Numbered from the stretch's first letter, positions 34,248 through 42,614 are shown. The stretch: DNA of 64,000 nucleotides from UBA10646 sp046296295 (GCA_046296295.1 JBKBLG010000008.1:1-64000); one strand, 5' to 3'. A program made the numbers and translations. The notes: generated by a model from the sequence alone, not told the origin.

Positions 34248-35603
34248 CTAGATGCTAGTGCTGTAAGCAGCTTGACGACCTTGTACACGACCGCTAGACA
34301 TTAAGCCATCGTACTGTTGCATGAGCAAGTGCGTTTCTATTTGCTGTAAAGTGTCTAAAATAACACCTACCATAATTAGTAATGAAGTACCACCGAAAAA
34401 TGTACTGAAACCTTGTGTTACACCAAGCATTTCAGCAAAACCAGGTAAAATCCCAATGAGTGCTAAGAATACAGCTCCCGGCAAGGTAATTCTATCCATT
34501 ATAGTACCAATATAATCGGCAGTAGGCTGCCCTGGTTTAACACCAGGAATAAAGCCATTGTTACGCTTTAAATCTTCACTCATTTGCTTTGGATTAAAAA
34601 TCAAAGCAGTGTATAAAAAGGTAAAGCCAATTACCATGATAGAGTAGATAAGCATATACCAAGGGTTGCTATGGTTGCTGAATATTTTAACAATACCCTG
34701 AGCACTATCTAAATTGGTAAAGGAGAATAATGTTGGTAAAAACATGATAGCCTGTGCGAAGATAATTGGCATTACACCAGCCATATTAACCTTTAGCGGC
34801 AAGAACTGGCGTGCACCACCAACAGCACGGTTACCAACAATTTGCTTGGCATAATTCACTTGTACTTGGCGTACACCTTGTACTAAAATGATTAAAGCCA
34901 TGATGATTAAGATCAACACAACAATCTCAAATCCGAATATTACCATTCCTTTGATATAAGCATCCTTAGCACCAACTTTAGCAGCAAATTCTTGTGCTAT
35001 ACTTTGTGGAAGGCGTGCCAAAATACCAACCATGATAATGATAGATGTACCATTACCCAAGCCTTTATCTTGAATACGCTCACCTAACCACATTACAAAT
35101 AAGGTACCTGATGTTAAAATAATAATTGTACTTAAGAAGAAATAATCTTTGTAAGCAGCAATTTGGGCTTCACCGTAACCAGGACCATTTAAATAAGCTA
35201 TGTATGCACCAGCTTGGAACATAGTTACTAACACTGTTAAGTAGCGTGTCCATTGGTTAATTTTCTTACGACCACTTTCACCTTCTTTCTGTACTTTCTG
35301 TAATTGAGGTACGAGAATAGTCATCAATTGCATGAAAATTGAAGCACTGATGTAAGGCATGATACCTAAGGCCAAGATAGATGCTTGCGAGAAAGCGCCA
35401 CCTGCAAATGTGTCGAACAAGCTTAACAAGCCATTACTTGAAGCACTTTTTTGAGCTTGCTCAATTAAATTTGGATCTATACCAGGCAGTACAATGTGGG
35501 TACCAAAACGATACACCAATACCAAACCTAGGGTAACCAAGATTTTACTGCGTAGCTCCTCAATACTCCAAATGTTCTTTAGTGTTTGAACCAGTTTTTT
35601 CAT
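34248..35603 (-). CDS. secY: Preprotein translocase subunit SecY
   Basis: Central channel of the Sec translocon in the inner membrane. 451 residues with about ten transmembrane helices, starting MKKLVQTLKNIWSIEELRSKILVTLGLVLVYR. It contains the plug-region GLLSLFDTFAGGAFSQASILALGIMPYISASIFMQL and the C-terminal conserved IGTIMDRITLPGAVFLALIGILP. Normal length. Located after rplO in the spc cluster, but a terminator hairpin (35790-35823) and 238 bp separate it from rplO, so it probably has its own promoter. Confidence 0.97.
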   Translation of the reverse strand: MKKLVQTLKNIWSIEELRSKILVTLGLVLVYRFGTHIVLPGIDPNLIEQAQKSASSNGLLSLFDTFAGGAFSQASILALGIMPYISASIFMQLMTILVPQLQKVQKEGESGRKKINQWTRYLTVLVTMFQAGAYIAYLNGPGYGEAQIAAYKDYFFLSTIIILTSGTLFVMWLGERIQDKGLGNGTSIIIMVGILARLPQSIAQEFAAKVGAKDAYIKGMVIFGFEIVVLILIIMALIILVQGVRQVQVNYAKQIVGNRAVGGARQFLPLKVNMAGVMPIIFAQAIMFLPTLFSFTNLDSAQGIVKIFSNHSNPWYMLIYSIMVIGFTFLYTALIFNPKQMSEDLKRNNGFIPGVKPGQPTADYIGTIMDRITLPGAVFLALIGILPGFAEMLGVTQGFSTFFGGTSLLIMVGVILDTLQQIETHLLMQQYDGLMSSGRVQGRQAAYSTSI

Positions 35604-35789
35604 TTGTTCAAAAAGTCTTTTCAGTAGTCCAAAATACGCTCTTTGTAAGCGTTAGTTCTGGTAGTTATGATTGGGGTTTATGCAGCGTTATTGATAACAC
35701 CGCGGCACGCAATGTACGGTATTTACCATTACTTACCATACCATTTTGTGCTGCATATTTTAATAAATGTTGGTATTGTGTATAAACCA

Positions 35790-35823
35790 AAAAAGACGCA
35801 CTTGTCGTAAAGAAAGTGCGTCT
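35790..35823 (-). terminator. Intrinsic terminator after rplO
   Basis: AGACGCACTT with its perfect complement around a 10-base loop, followed on the minus strand by a T run. It marks an end of the S10-spc transcript before secY. The remaining 35604-35789 stretch holds no gene that I can see. Confidence 0.85.
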
Positions 35824-35841
35824 ATGGTAAATTCATCAACA

Positions 35842-36291
35842 TTATTTTACTATTTCAACACTACCGCCAGCGGCTTCTATAGCTTGCTTAGCTTTAGCAC
35901 TGATAGCATTAACCTTAAAAGTTACAGCACTCTTTAATTCGCCAGTACCAAGAATTTTAACCAAATCGGTTCTGCTTACTAAACCATTAATATAAAGATT
36001 CTCTAAGCTAAATTCAGTGATACCATACTTCTCCACTAGTTGCTCTACTTGACCGAGGTTAAATACTTTGTATTCAACACGGTTATGGTTTTTAAAACCA
36101 CGCTTTGGTACACGACGTTGAATAGGCATCTGACCACCCTCGTGCGCCATCTTACTCTTGTAACCTGCACGGCTTTGACCGCCTTTGTTACCTTTTGTAC
36201 TAGTGCCACCTTTACCAGATGCTTCACCGCGACCTAAACGCTTTTCTTTGTGTGTACTACCAACGGCTGGTTGTAAATTGTGTAGTTTCAT
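35842..36291 (-). CDS. rplO: Large ribosomal subunit protein uL15
   Basis: 149 residues, early assembly protein of the 50S subunit. The glycine/arginine-rich N-terminus KRLGRGEASGKGGTSTKGNKGG and the C-terminal SAKAKQAIEAAGGSVEIV are diagnostic. It follows rpmD by 47 bases and is the last gene of the main ribosomal transcript before the terminator. Confidence 0.97.
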   Translation of the reverse strand: MKLHNLQPAVGSTHKEKRLGRGEASGKGGTSTKGNKGGQSRAGYKSKMAHEGGQMPIQRRVPKRGFKNHNRVEYKVFNLGQVEQLVEKYGITEFSLENLYINGLVSRTDLVKILGTGELKSAVTFKVNAISAKAKQAIEAAGGSVEIVK

Positions 36292-36338
36292 TGTAGATTT
36301 TTTTACTTACGGGGCATCTTAACCCCTCGCTTGAATAA

Positions 36339-36521
36339 TTAGGCTACTTCTTCTACTTTAACTAGGTGGTTCACTTTTGTAACCATACCGAGTATTTGTG
36401 GTGTAGCTTCTACCTCTCTGGTGCTGTTTAACTTACCTAAACCTAATGCCTTCAACGTTAATTTCTGACGCTCAGGACGGTCAATAGGACTTTTAACCAG
36501 CGTAATTTTAATTTTTTTCAT
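36339..36521 (-). CDS. rpmD: Large ribosomal subunit protein uL30
   Basis: 60 residues beginning MKKIKITLVKSPIDRPERQK, with the LGLGKLNSTREVEATPQILGMV core. The upstream in-frame ATG at 36554 would add 11 unconserved residues and is rejected. Located between rpsE and rplO, the usual spc order. Confidence 0.95.
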   Translation of the reverse strand: MKKIKITLVKSPIDRPERQKLTLKALGLGKLNSTREVEATPQILGMVTKVNHLVKVEEVA

Positions 36522-36565
36522 AATTGAAAAAGTTTGTGCAGCGGCTTTAGCCAACTACGCTATGA

Positions 36566-37081
36566 TTAACCATTGAAAACCTTAGTAATCTTAATGTTAC
36601 GTTCTTTAGCAACAGTAACAGGCTCACGTAATGTACTTAAAGCCTTGATAGTGGCTTTAACCACATTGTGAGGGTTAGCACTACCTAAACTTTTAGCAAG
36701 AACGTCGGTAATACCGGCACTTTCAAGTACACTACGCATACTTCCTCCAGCAATTACGCCTGTACCGTGTGCAGCTGGTTTTATTAAAACCTTAGCAGCA
36801 CCCGCCTTAGCAAACTGATCATGAGGTATAGTTCCATGCATAACAGGTACACGTACTAAATTTTTCTTAGCATCTTCGATACCTTTTGTAATGGCTTCTT
36901 GAACCTCTTTGGCTTTACCTAAACCATGGCCTACAATACCTTTTTCGTTACCTACTACTACAAGTGCAGAGAAACTAAAAGTACGACCACCTTTTGTGGT
37001 TTTTACCACACGGTTAATGGCAACAACTTTTTCTTTAAGTTCCATGTCGCCACCGGCTTTCACCTTATTTGTGTTTAACAT
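36566..37081 (-). CDS. rpsE: Small ribosomal subunit protein uS5
   Basis: 171 residues. N-terminal double-stranded-RNA-binding part LKEKVVAINRVVKTTKGGRTFSFSALVVVGN, the GHGLGKAKEV loop, and a C-terminal part with KPAAHGTGVIAGGSMRSVLE. The first 12 residues are variable; an internal Met13 is a possible alternative start. It contributes to decoding accuracy on the 30S subunit. 24 bases from rplR. Confidence 0.96.
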   Translation of the reverse strand: MLNTNKVKAGGDMELKEKVVAINRVVKTTKGGRTFSFSALVVVGNEKGIVGHGLGKAKEVQEAITKGIEDAKKNLVRVPVMHGTIPHDQFAKAGAAKVLIKPAAHGTGVIAGGSMRSVLESAGITDVLAKSLGSANPHNVVKATIKALSTLREPVTVAKERNIKITKVFNG

Positions 37082-37105
37082 TGTATCTCGTAATTAATCT
37101 TGTTA

Positions 37106-37459
37106 TTAGAATTGAAGACCGCCTTCTCTGGCCCCTTCTGCAACCGCTTTGATACGACCATGATATAAGTTACCACCACGATCAAACACTGCAGTTGTAA
37201 CTCCAAGCGCCAATGCCTTTTGTGCTATTGCAGCACCAACCATTTTGCTCTTTTCAGTTTTGGTACCTTTTTGAGCTGCGATATCTTTTTCTTTTGAACT
37301 TGCAGCAGCTATAGTTACACCTGCATCGTCGTTGATCAACTGAGCATAAATATCAGTATTACTACGAAATACAGCAAGGCGTGGACGAGTAGCAGTACCT
37401 GCTACCTTCTTACGAATACGGTAGCGGATTTTTTGTCTTTGAACTAATTTGCTATTCAT
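37106..37459 (-). CDS. rplR: Large ribosomal subunit protein uL18
   Basis: 117 residues, 5S rRNA-binding protein. Diagnostic features are RIRKKVAGTATRPRLAVFRSNTDIYAQLIND and the C-terminal FDRGGNLYHGRIKAVAEGAREGGLQF. The length is normal. Confidence 0.97.
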   Translation of the reverse strand: MNSKLVQRQKIRYRIRKKVAGTATRPRLAVFRSNTDIYAQLINDDAGVTIAAASSKEKDIAAQKGTKTEKSKMVGAAIAQKALALGVTTAVFDRGGNLYHGRIKAVAEGAREGGLQF

Positions 37460-37522
37460 TGCTTGTATTATTTACACCGCTGATGCTGCCAGCGGCGTGT
37501 TTAAAACTTATTTATCGAACGA

Positions 37523-38077
37523 TTACTTACCAGCAGACTTACCAGCCTTACGACGAATCACTTCACCAACAAACTTAACACCCTTACCCTTATATGGCTC
37601 TGGCTTACGTAAGCTACGTAATTTAGCACATACAGCACCAAGTAATTGCTTATCGCTACCTTCTAAAGAAATAATGGGGTTTTTACCCTTTTCAGTTACT
37701 GTAGTAACTTTTAATTCTTTAGGAATTTCGAAAATGATGTTGTGTGAATAACCTAAGCTAAGATCTAAGATGTTACCTGTATTAGCGGCTTTAAAACCAA
37801 CACCCACAAGTTCCATATCTTTCTTATAGCCGGTAGTAACACCTGTTACCATATTAGCAATTAATGCACGATATAAACCGTGTAATGCTTTATGGCGAAT
37901 TTGATCTGTAGGACGAGTAACAGTTACTTCTGTTCCTTCAATCTTTACTTCGATGTCGCGGTCTAATTTTTCCGATAATTGACCTTTAGGACCTTTTACA
38001 GTTACTGTATTATCGGCGCTAACTGAAATTGTTACGCCAGCAGGAACAGTAATCACTTTTTTACCTACACGAGACAT
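37523..38077 (-). CDS. rplF: Large ribosomal subunit protein uL6
   Basis: 184 residues, two repeated RNA-binding domains. MSRVGKKVITVPAGVTI opens the protein, and the C-terminal KLRSLRKPEPYKGKGVKFVGEVIRRKAGK binds 23S rRNA near the factor site. Upstream is a 115-bp gap to rpsH with a perfect GC-rich palindrome. Confidence 0.97.
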   Translation of the reverse strand: MSRVGKKVITVPAGVTISVSADNTVTVKGPKGQLSEKLDRDIEVKIEGTEVTVTRPTDQIRHKALHGLYRALIANMVTGVTTGYKKDMELVGVGFKAANTGNILDLSLGYSHNIIFEIPKELKVTTVTEKGKNPIISLEGSDKQLLGAVCAKLRSLRKPEPYKGKGVKFVGEVIRRKAGKSAGK

Positions 38078-38161
38078 AGTCGGTTTTTTAAAGTTTGATG
38101 CTTAATGTGCTTGTTTTCAGCCACGACTATGAGGCTTAATCTACAAGCTAAATATGTAAAG

Positions 38162-38183
38162 GCACCGAGCCTCGGCTCGGTGC
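38162..38183. terminator. Perfect 22-bp GC-rich palindrome between rpsH and rplF
   Basis: GCACCGAGCC, then TC, then GGCTCGGTGC; the minus-strand continuation is TTTACAT, a weak T tract. It lies inside the spc operon, so it is either an attenuator that lowers downstream expression or an RNA-processing site. Confidence 0.55.
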
Positions 38184-38192
38184 GGTAATATC

Positions 38193-38591
38193 TTAGTAAA
38201 TATAGCAAAGAACTTCACCACCAACATTCAAACTTTTAGCCTGTTTGTCGGTCATAACACCTTTGCTTGTGCTTAAAATTGCGATACCCAAGCCATTGAT
38301 AACACGCTTGAATTCGGCGGGCTTAGCATACTGGCGCAAACCCGGACGGCTTACACGTTCTAAGCTACGGATAGCTGGCTGTTTAGTAGCGGCATCGTAC
38401 TTTAAGGCGATTTTGATAACGCCTTGTTTGTTATCGTCTTCGAATTTATACTTGAGGATATAACCTTGCTCGTATAAAATTTCGGTGATTCTTTTCTTAA
38501 GATTGCTTGCAGGAATCTCAACAATACGGTGGTTAGCCATTTGGGCATTACGTATGCGAGTTAAAAAATCTGCTATAGGATCTGTTACCAT
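38193..38591 (-). CDS. rpsH: Small ribosomal subunit protein uS8
   Basis: 132 residues. MVTDPIADFLTRIRNAQMANHRIVEIPASNLKKRITEILY and the C-terminal GIAILSTSKGVMTDKQAKSLNVGGEVLCYIY are the family hallmarks. Binds the central domain of 16S rRNA and, in E. coli, represses the spc operon; whether that holds here is not visible. Confidence 0.97.
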   Translation of the reverse strand: MVTDPIADFLTRIRNAQMANHRIVEIPASNLKKRITEILYEQGYILKYKFEDDNKQGVIKIALKYDAATKQPAIRSLERVSRPGLRQYAKPAEFKRVINGLGIAILSTSKGVMTDKQAKSLNVGGEVLCYIY

Positions 38592-38666
38592 AAAATTGTC
38601 CTCCTACATCCGCATGGGCGGATAATTGGAAAAGATGATGAGTGAATGAATTTGCTAATGGTTGGT

Positions 38667-38694
38667 ACCTTGCGGTAAATATTTACCGTAAGGT
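38667..38694. repeat. Two abutting inverted copies of the 14-bp motif (28-bp palindrome)
   Basis: ACCTTGCGGTAAAT (38667-38680, one change) directly abuts the exact copy ATTTACCGTAAGGT (38681-38694). Together they form a 28-bp palindrome with one mismatched pair, between rpsN and rpsH inside the ribosomal operon. The first 21 bases also occur at 10807-10827 inside the GH3 fusion gene. Confidence 0.9.
38681..38694 (+). repeat. Exact copy of ATTTACCGTAAGGT motif
   Basis: Right half of the 28-bp palindrome between rpsN and rpsH, 5 bases from the rpsN stop. Confidence 0.9.
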
Positions 38695-38699
38695 ATATA

Positions 38700-38969
38700 C
38701 TACCAACTTGCTTTTTTAACACCTGGAATTTTGCCATCTAAGGCCATGTCGCGGAATACAACACGAGAAATACCAAAATATCTCATGTAACCCTTAGGAC
38801 GACCTGTAAGCTTGCAGCGGTTTTTTAAACGCACCGGTGAGGCATTTTTAGGTAGTAAGTCTAGAGCAGCATAATCGCCAGCAGCTTTAAGTGCAGCTCT
38901 TTTCTCAGCGAACTTGGCTACCAAAGCCTCACGCTTTTTTTGTCTAGCCTTTACTGATTCTTTTGCCAT
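38700..38969 (-). CDS. rpsN: Small ribosomal subunit protein uS14, zinc-independent form
   Basis: 89 residues, the long form. The C-terminal NRCKLTGRPKGYMRYFGISRVVFRDMA lacks the paired CxxC zinc ligands of the short form (only one Cys), so no zinc is needed. Located between rplE and rpsH. Confidence 0.96.
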   Translation of the reverse strand: MAKESVKARQKKREALVAKFAEKRAALKAAGDYAALDLLPKNASPVRLKNRCKLTGRPKGYMRYFGISRVVFRDMALDGKIPGVKKASW

Positions 38970-38986
38970 TGTATATGGGTTAAAAG

Positions 38987-39562
38987 TTAGTTGTTATCTT
39001 TTTTGATGTTACGGAAAGGCAAGCCAAGCTCTTTTAAAAGCTCATAAGCCTCTTCGTTGGTATTAGCGGTAGTAACAAAAGTGATATCCATACCTGTGAT
39101 ACGATTCACTTTATCAATATCAATTTCAGGGAAGATGATTTGCTCTGTTACACCTAAAGTATAGTTACCACGGCCATCGAAAGCCTTATCGCTGATGCCT
39201 TTAAAGTCGCGTACGCGTGGTAAAGCCACAGCTACTAAACGATCTAAGAATTCGTACATTTTTTCGCCACGTAGTGTTACACGAGCACCGATAGGCATAC
39301 CCTTACGTAACTTAAAGTTACTAATGTCTTTTTTAGACATTGTTGGTACTGCTTTCTGACCAGTAATGGTTGTAAGCTCTTCAACAGCAATGTCAACCAA
39401 CTTCTTGTCGGCAACTGCACCGTTGATACCGCGGTTAATACAAATTTTTTGTAATTTAGGAGCTTGCATTACAGTTTTGTAAGCGAACTTCTTCATCAAG
39501 GCAGGTACTACTTCATTGGTGTATTTCTCTGCCAATCTTGGAGTGTATTTAACAGTACTCAT
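38987..39562 (-). CDS. rplE: Large ribosomal subunit protein uL5
   Basis: 191 residues, 5S rRNA-binding. PRLAEKYTNEVVPALMKKFAYK opens it, and GINGAVADKK, RVTLRGEKMYEFLDRL and FPEIDIDKVNRITGMDITFVTTA follow. The start overlaps the last base of rplX by one base. Confidence 0.97.
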   Translation of the reverse strand: MSTVKYTPRLAEKYTNEVVPALMKKFAYKTVMQAPKLQKICINRGINGAVADKKLVDIAVEELTTITGQKAVPTMSKKDISNFKLRKGMPIGARVTLRGEKMYEFLDRLVAVALPRVRDFKGISDKAFDGRGNYTLGVTEQIIFPEIDIDKVNRITGMDITFVTTANTNEEAYELLKELGLPFRNIKKDNN

Positions 39563-39900
39563 TATTTGATTACCTCCCCAGATTTTTTACTGATACGTAC
39601 TAATTTACCGTTATTGCGGCTACGTTGAATTTTGGTAGCTGCACCGGCTTTTGCATCCCATAATTGCACATTACTAATGTGAATAGGAGCTTCTACTTTT
39701 ACAATACCGCCTTGGGTGTTTTGTGCAGTAGGCTTGGTGTGCTTGGTTACAATATTCACACCTTCTACTACTACTCTACCCTTATCGATGATTACTTCTA
39801 AAACCTTACGAGGTTTTTTAAGATCTTTATCATCGCCGGCAATTACCACAACTGTGTCGCCCTTTTTGATATTGTATTTGGGTTTAAATCTGTTGCTCAT
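39562..39900 (-). CDS. rplX: Large ribosomal subunit protein uL24
   Basis: 112 residues with the KOW motif KKGDTVVVIAGDDKDLKKPRKV near the N-terminus, followed by VEGVNIVTKHTKPTAQNTQGGIVKVEAPIH. Assembly initiator of the 50S subunit. Stop overlaps rplE by one base. Confidence 0.97.
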   Translation of the reverse strand: MSNRFKPKYNIKKGDTVVVIAGDDKDLKKPRKVLEVIIDKGRVVVEGVNIVTKHTKPTAQNTQGGIVKVEAPIHISNVQLWDAKAGAATKIQRSRNNGKLVRISKKSGEVIK

Positions 39901-39969
39901 TGCTGTTGATTTGAAAAATTCAAATGGTTTGGGAGCATACCGTTTTTTTAACGGGCTGCAAAGATATGC

Positions 39970-40338
39970 TTATAATACTTCTGGGGCAAGTGAAATAATT
40001 TTCATGTAGCCTTTATCACGTAATTCACGAGCAACCGGCCCGAAAATACGAGTACCGCGAGGTTCATCGGAGTTGTTAAGAAGTACTACAGCGTTATCAT
40101 CGAAGCGAATGTAAGAACCATCTTTACGACGTAATTTGTTCTTAGTTCTTACGATAACGGCTTTGCTAACAGTACCTTTTTTAATGCCACCACCTGCGAT
40201 AGCATCTTTAACGGTAACTACAATTTTATCGCCAATATGAGCATAGTCTTGACCAGAATTGCCCAATACACGGATCACCAAAACTTCTTTGGCACCGCTG
40301 TTATCGGCAACATTCAGTCTGCTTTCTTGCTGGATCAT
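39970..40338 (-). CDS. rplN: Large ribosomal subunit protein uL14
   Basis: 122 residues, the usual length. MIQQESRLNVADNSGAKEVLVIRVLGNSG opens it; the C-terminal GPVARELRDKGYMKIISLAPEVL completes it. Confidence 0.98.
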   Translation of the reverse strand: MIQQESRLNVADNSGAKEVLVIRVLGNSGQDYAHIGDKIVVTVKDAIAGGGIKKGTVSKAVIVRTKNKLRRKDGSYIRFDDNAVVLLNNSDEPRGTRIFGPVARELRDKGYMKIISLAPEVL

Positions 40339-40433
40339 TGTTGTTGATTTTAAACTATGAAGCTACTTTGTAGCATTATATTGCTATCAGCGGCTGTACA
40401 AGCATTTGCTTTGTAAAGCTTGATAAATAATAA

Positions 40434-40691
40434 TTACTTGGCTTTTTCGATAACTTCTACCAATCTCCAACGCTTTGTTTTACTAAGCGGACGAGTTTCC
40501 ATGATACGAACGGTATCACCGATACCACATTCATTTTTCTCATCGTGAGCATGGAACTTGGTAGTTTTTTTAACGAACTTACCATAGATAGGGTGCTTCA
40601 CTTTACGTTCAACAGCTACTGTAATGGTTTTTTCCATTTTGTTGCTGCTAACAACACCTATCCTTGTTTTACGCAAATTTCTTTCGGTCAT
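40434..40691 (-). CDS. rpsQ: Small ribosomal subunit protein uS17
   Basis: 85 residues, OB-fold: GVVSSNKMEKTITVAVERKVKHPIYGKFVKKTTKFHAHDE and VRIMETRPLSKTKRWRLVEV. 15 bases from rpmC; a 95-bp gap precedes rplN. Confidence 0.97.
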   Translation of the reverse strand: MTERNLRKTRIGVVSSNKMEKTITVAVERKVKHPIYGKFVKKTTKFHAHDEKNECGIGDTVRIMETRPLSKTKRWRLVEVIEKAK

Positions 40692-40706
40692 TGTTGTACT
40701 GTTTTA

Positions 40707-40916
40707 TTAGATGCCGAGATCTCTTTTTCTTAAAGCTGTAGCCAAACGAGCAATATCTCTTCTGAGGTTACGAATGCTCATTGGACTTTCTAATGGTGAA
40801 ATTGCATGCGCAAATTCAAGCTTCTTCAGGCGAAGTTTGTCTTCAGCGATACGAGCTTTCAAATCGTCTGCCGACAAATCTTTCAAGCTTTTATTAAAAT
40901 CTACTTTCTTAGCCAT
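40707..40916 (-). CDS. rpmC: Large ribosomal subunit protein uL29
   Basis: 69 residues, a helical hairpin near the exit tunnel: LKDLSADDLKARIAEDKLRLKKLEFAHAISPLESPMSIRNLRRDIARLATALRKR. The start MAKKVDF at 40916 is preferred over the upstream ATG at 40925. Confidence 0.95.
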   Translation of the reverse strand: MAKKVDFNKSLKDLSADDLKARIAEDKLRLKKLEFAHAISPLESPMSIRNLRRDIARLATALRKRDLGI

Positions 40917-41006
40917 GATGAACAATTTGATAATTCGATAATTTGATAATCAGATAATGAACGGCGTTATAATTATCGCATCATCTCATTATCTCATTAG
41001 CCATGT

Positions 41007-41426
41007 TTATGCTTGTAAGTCTCTACGTACAATAAACTTGGTTTTGATAGGTAATTTTTGTGCTGCAAGATGCATCGCTTCTTGTGCAACTTCTTGGCTC
41101 ACGCCATCGCACTCGAAAATGATACGTCCCGGTTCAACCACAGCAGCCCAGAATTCAGGGTTACCTTTACCTTTACCCATACGTACTTCTAGAGGCTTAC
41201 GAGTAATTACTTTGTCTGGAAATACGCGGATCCATACATTACCTTCACGCTTCATGGCACGTGTCATGGCCTGACGAGCAGCCTCTATTTGGCGGTTGGT
41301 TAACCAAATAGGTTCAGTAGCTTTTAAGGCATAAGAACCGAAGGCAATCGTGGTGCCACGTTTAGCAACCTCACGAATACGGCCTTTCTGTACTTTTCTA
41401 TGTTTGGTTCTTTTTGGCTGTAACAT
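41007..41426 (-). CDS. rplP: Large ribosomal subunit protein uL16
   Basis: 139 residues. MLQPKRTKHRKVQKGRIREVAKRGTTIAFGSYALKA, then NRQIEAARQAMTRAMKREGNVWIRVFPDKV and GKGNPEFWAAVV. Organises the A-site region of the 50S subunit. A 59-bp gap to rpsC contains a two-mismatch copy of the 14-bp motif (41447-41460). Confidence 0.97.
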   Translation of the reverse strand: MLQPKRTKHRKVQKGRIREVAKRGTTIAFGSYALKATEPIWLTNRQIEAARQAMTRAMKREGNVWIRVFPDKVITRKPLEVRMGKGKGNPEFWAAVVEPGRIIFECDGVSQEVAQEAMHLAAQKLPIKTKFIVRRDLQA

Positions 41427-41485
41427 TGTGATACTATTTGTTCATAGCCTTACGGCAAATGCCTACGCTATGAGTTATTAGCTAA

Positions 41486-42247
41486 TTAATTTTTTCTTCC
41501 ACCTCCACGACGGTCGTTACCACCGCGGCGGTCTCCACCACCTCTGCGGTCATCTCTACGATCACCACCAGATTCACCTACTTTTCCACTCAGAATGTTA
41601 GGGTTCAAATCACGCTTACCAAGTACTTCACCCTTACAAATCCAAACCTTAATTCCAATTTTACCATAAACAGTAAGTGCATAATGGCTAGCATAGTCTA
41701 TATCCATACGGAACGTATGTAAAGGAACACGACCTTGCTTAATTTCTTCGCTACGTGCAATTTCAGCACCACCTAAACGACCACTGGCTTTAATCTTGAT
41801 ACCTTCAGCACCCATACGCAATGCACTGGCAATAGCCATTTTAATGGCACGCTTGTAGCTAATACGGTTTTCGATTTGCTTAGCAATAGTGTCGGCTACG
41901 ATGTTAGCATCTAATTCAGGACGACGAATTTCTAAGATGTTGATTTGTACATCGGCATTGCTCGTAAGCTTTTTCAACTCTTCTTTAATGCGATCTACTT
42001 CACCGCCACCCTTACCAATAATGATACCTGGCTTAGATGTGTGGATGGTAACAATGAGCTTACCTAATGTACGCTCAATAACAATTCTTGAGATACCACC
42101 CTTGTTAATACGGGCATTAAGGTAAGTTCTGATTTTGTTGTCTTCAACAAGCTTGTTAGCATACTCTTGTTTGCTACCAAACCAGTTACTTTCCCATCCG
42201 CGGATGATACCTAACCTGTTACCTATAGGATTTGCTTTCTGACCCAT
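41486..42247 (-). CDS. rpsC: Small ribosomal subunit protein uS3 with Arg/Gly-rich tail
   Basis: 253 residues. MGQKANPIGNRLGIIRGWESNWFG opens it; the KH domain with PGIIIGKGGGEVDRI (about 71-85) binds RNA at the mRNA entry. After the normal core (to about 222) there is a roughly 30-residue tail made of Gly, Arg, Asp and Asn (GGDRRDDRRGGGDRRGGND...), an RGG-like low-complexity extension likely to touch RNA. Such tails occur in other Bacteroidetes S3 proteins. Confidence 0.96.
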   Translation of the reverse strand: MGQKANPIGNRLGIIRGWESNWFGSKQEYANKLVEDNKIRTYLNARINKGGISRIVIERTLGKLIVTIHTSKPGIIIGKGGGEVDRIKEELKKLTSNADVQINILEIRRPELDANIVADTIAKQIENRISYKRAIKMAIASALRMGAEGIKIKASGRLGGAEIARSEEIKQGRVPLHTFRMDIDYASHYALTVYGKIGIKVWICKGEVLGKRDLNPNILSGKVGESGGDRRDDRRGGGDRRGGNDRRGGGRKN

Positions 42248-42269
42248 ATGATGGATTGATAGGTTTGAA

Positions 42270-42614
42270 TTAATTTTTAGAATCTACAATGATGGTTACG
42301 TGATTGCTACGCTTACGTACACGGTATCCACGACCTTGAGGGGCGGGTCTCATACGCTTTAACGTACGGCCACCATCTACAAATACCGTTTTAACAACAA
42401 GGTTAGCATCGGCAGCACTGCTACCGCTGTTGGCTTGTTCCCAGTTGCTAATGGCACTCTTCAATAGCTTTGCTAGTGGAGTGGCGTTATGTTGAGGGTG
42501 AAATTGTAAAATAGCGAGGGCCTTTTCAACTTCCATACCACGAATCACATCGGCTAGTAAACGCATTTTGCGGGGGCCGGTGGGGTAGTTTCTTAATTTG
42601 GCTACAGCTTCCAT
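42270..42614 (-). CDS. rplV: Large ribosomal subunit protein uL22
   Basis: 114 residues. MEAVAKLRNYPTGPRKMRLLADVIRGMEVEKALAIL at the N-terminus, and the beta-hairpin that reaches into the exit tunnel (RTLKRMRPAPQGRGYRVRKRSNHVTIIV). Macrolide contacts lie in this loop, with no obvious insertion or deletion. Confidence 0.97.
   Translation of the reverse strand: MEAVAKLRNYPTGPRKMRLLADVIRGMEVEKALAILQFHPQHNATPLAKLLKSAISNWEQANSGSSAADANLVVKTVFVDGGRTLKRMRPAPQGRGYRVRKRSNHVTIIVDSKN

Noticed and set aside
33290..34288. Long N-terminal extension of methionine aminopeptidase
   Set aside because: The extra 57 residues cross the secY terminator hairpin and the map -7 box, and are not part of the family.
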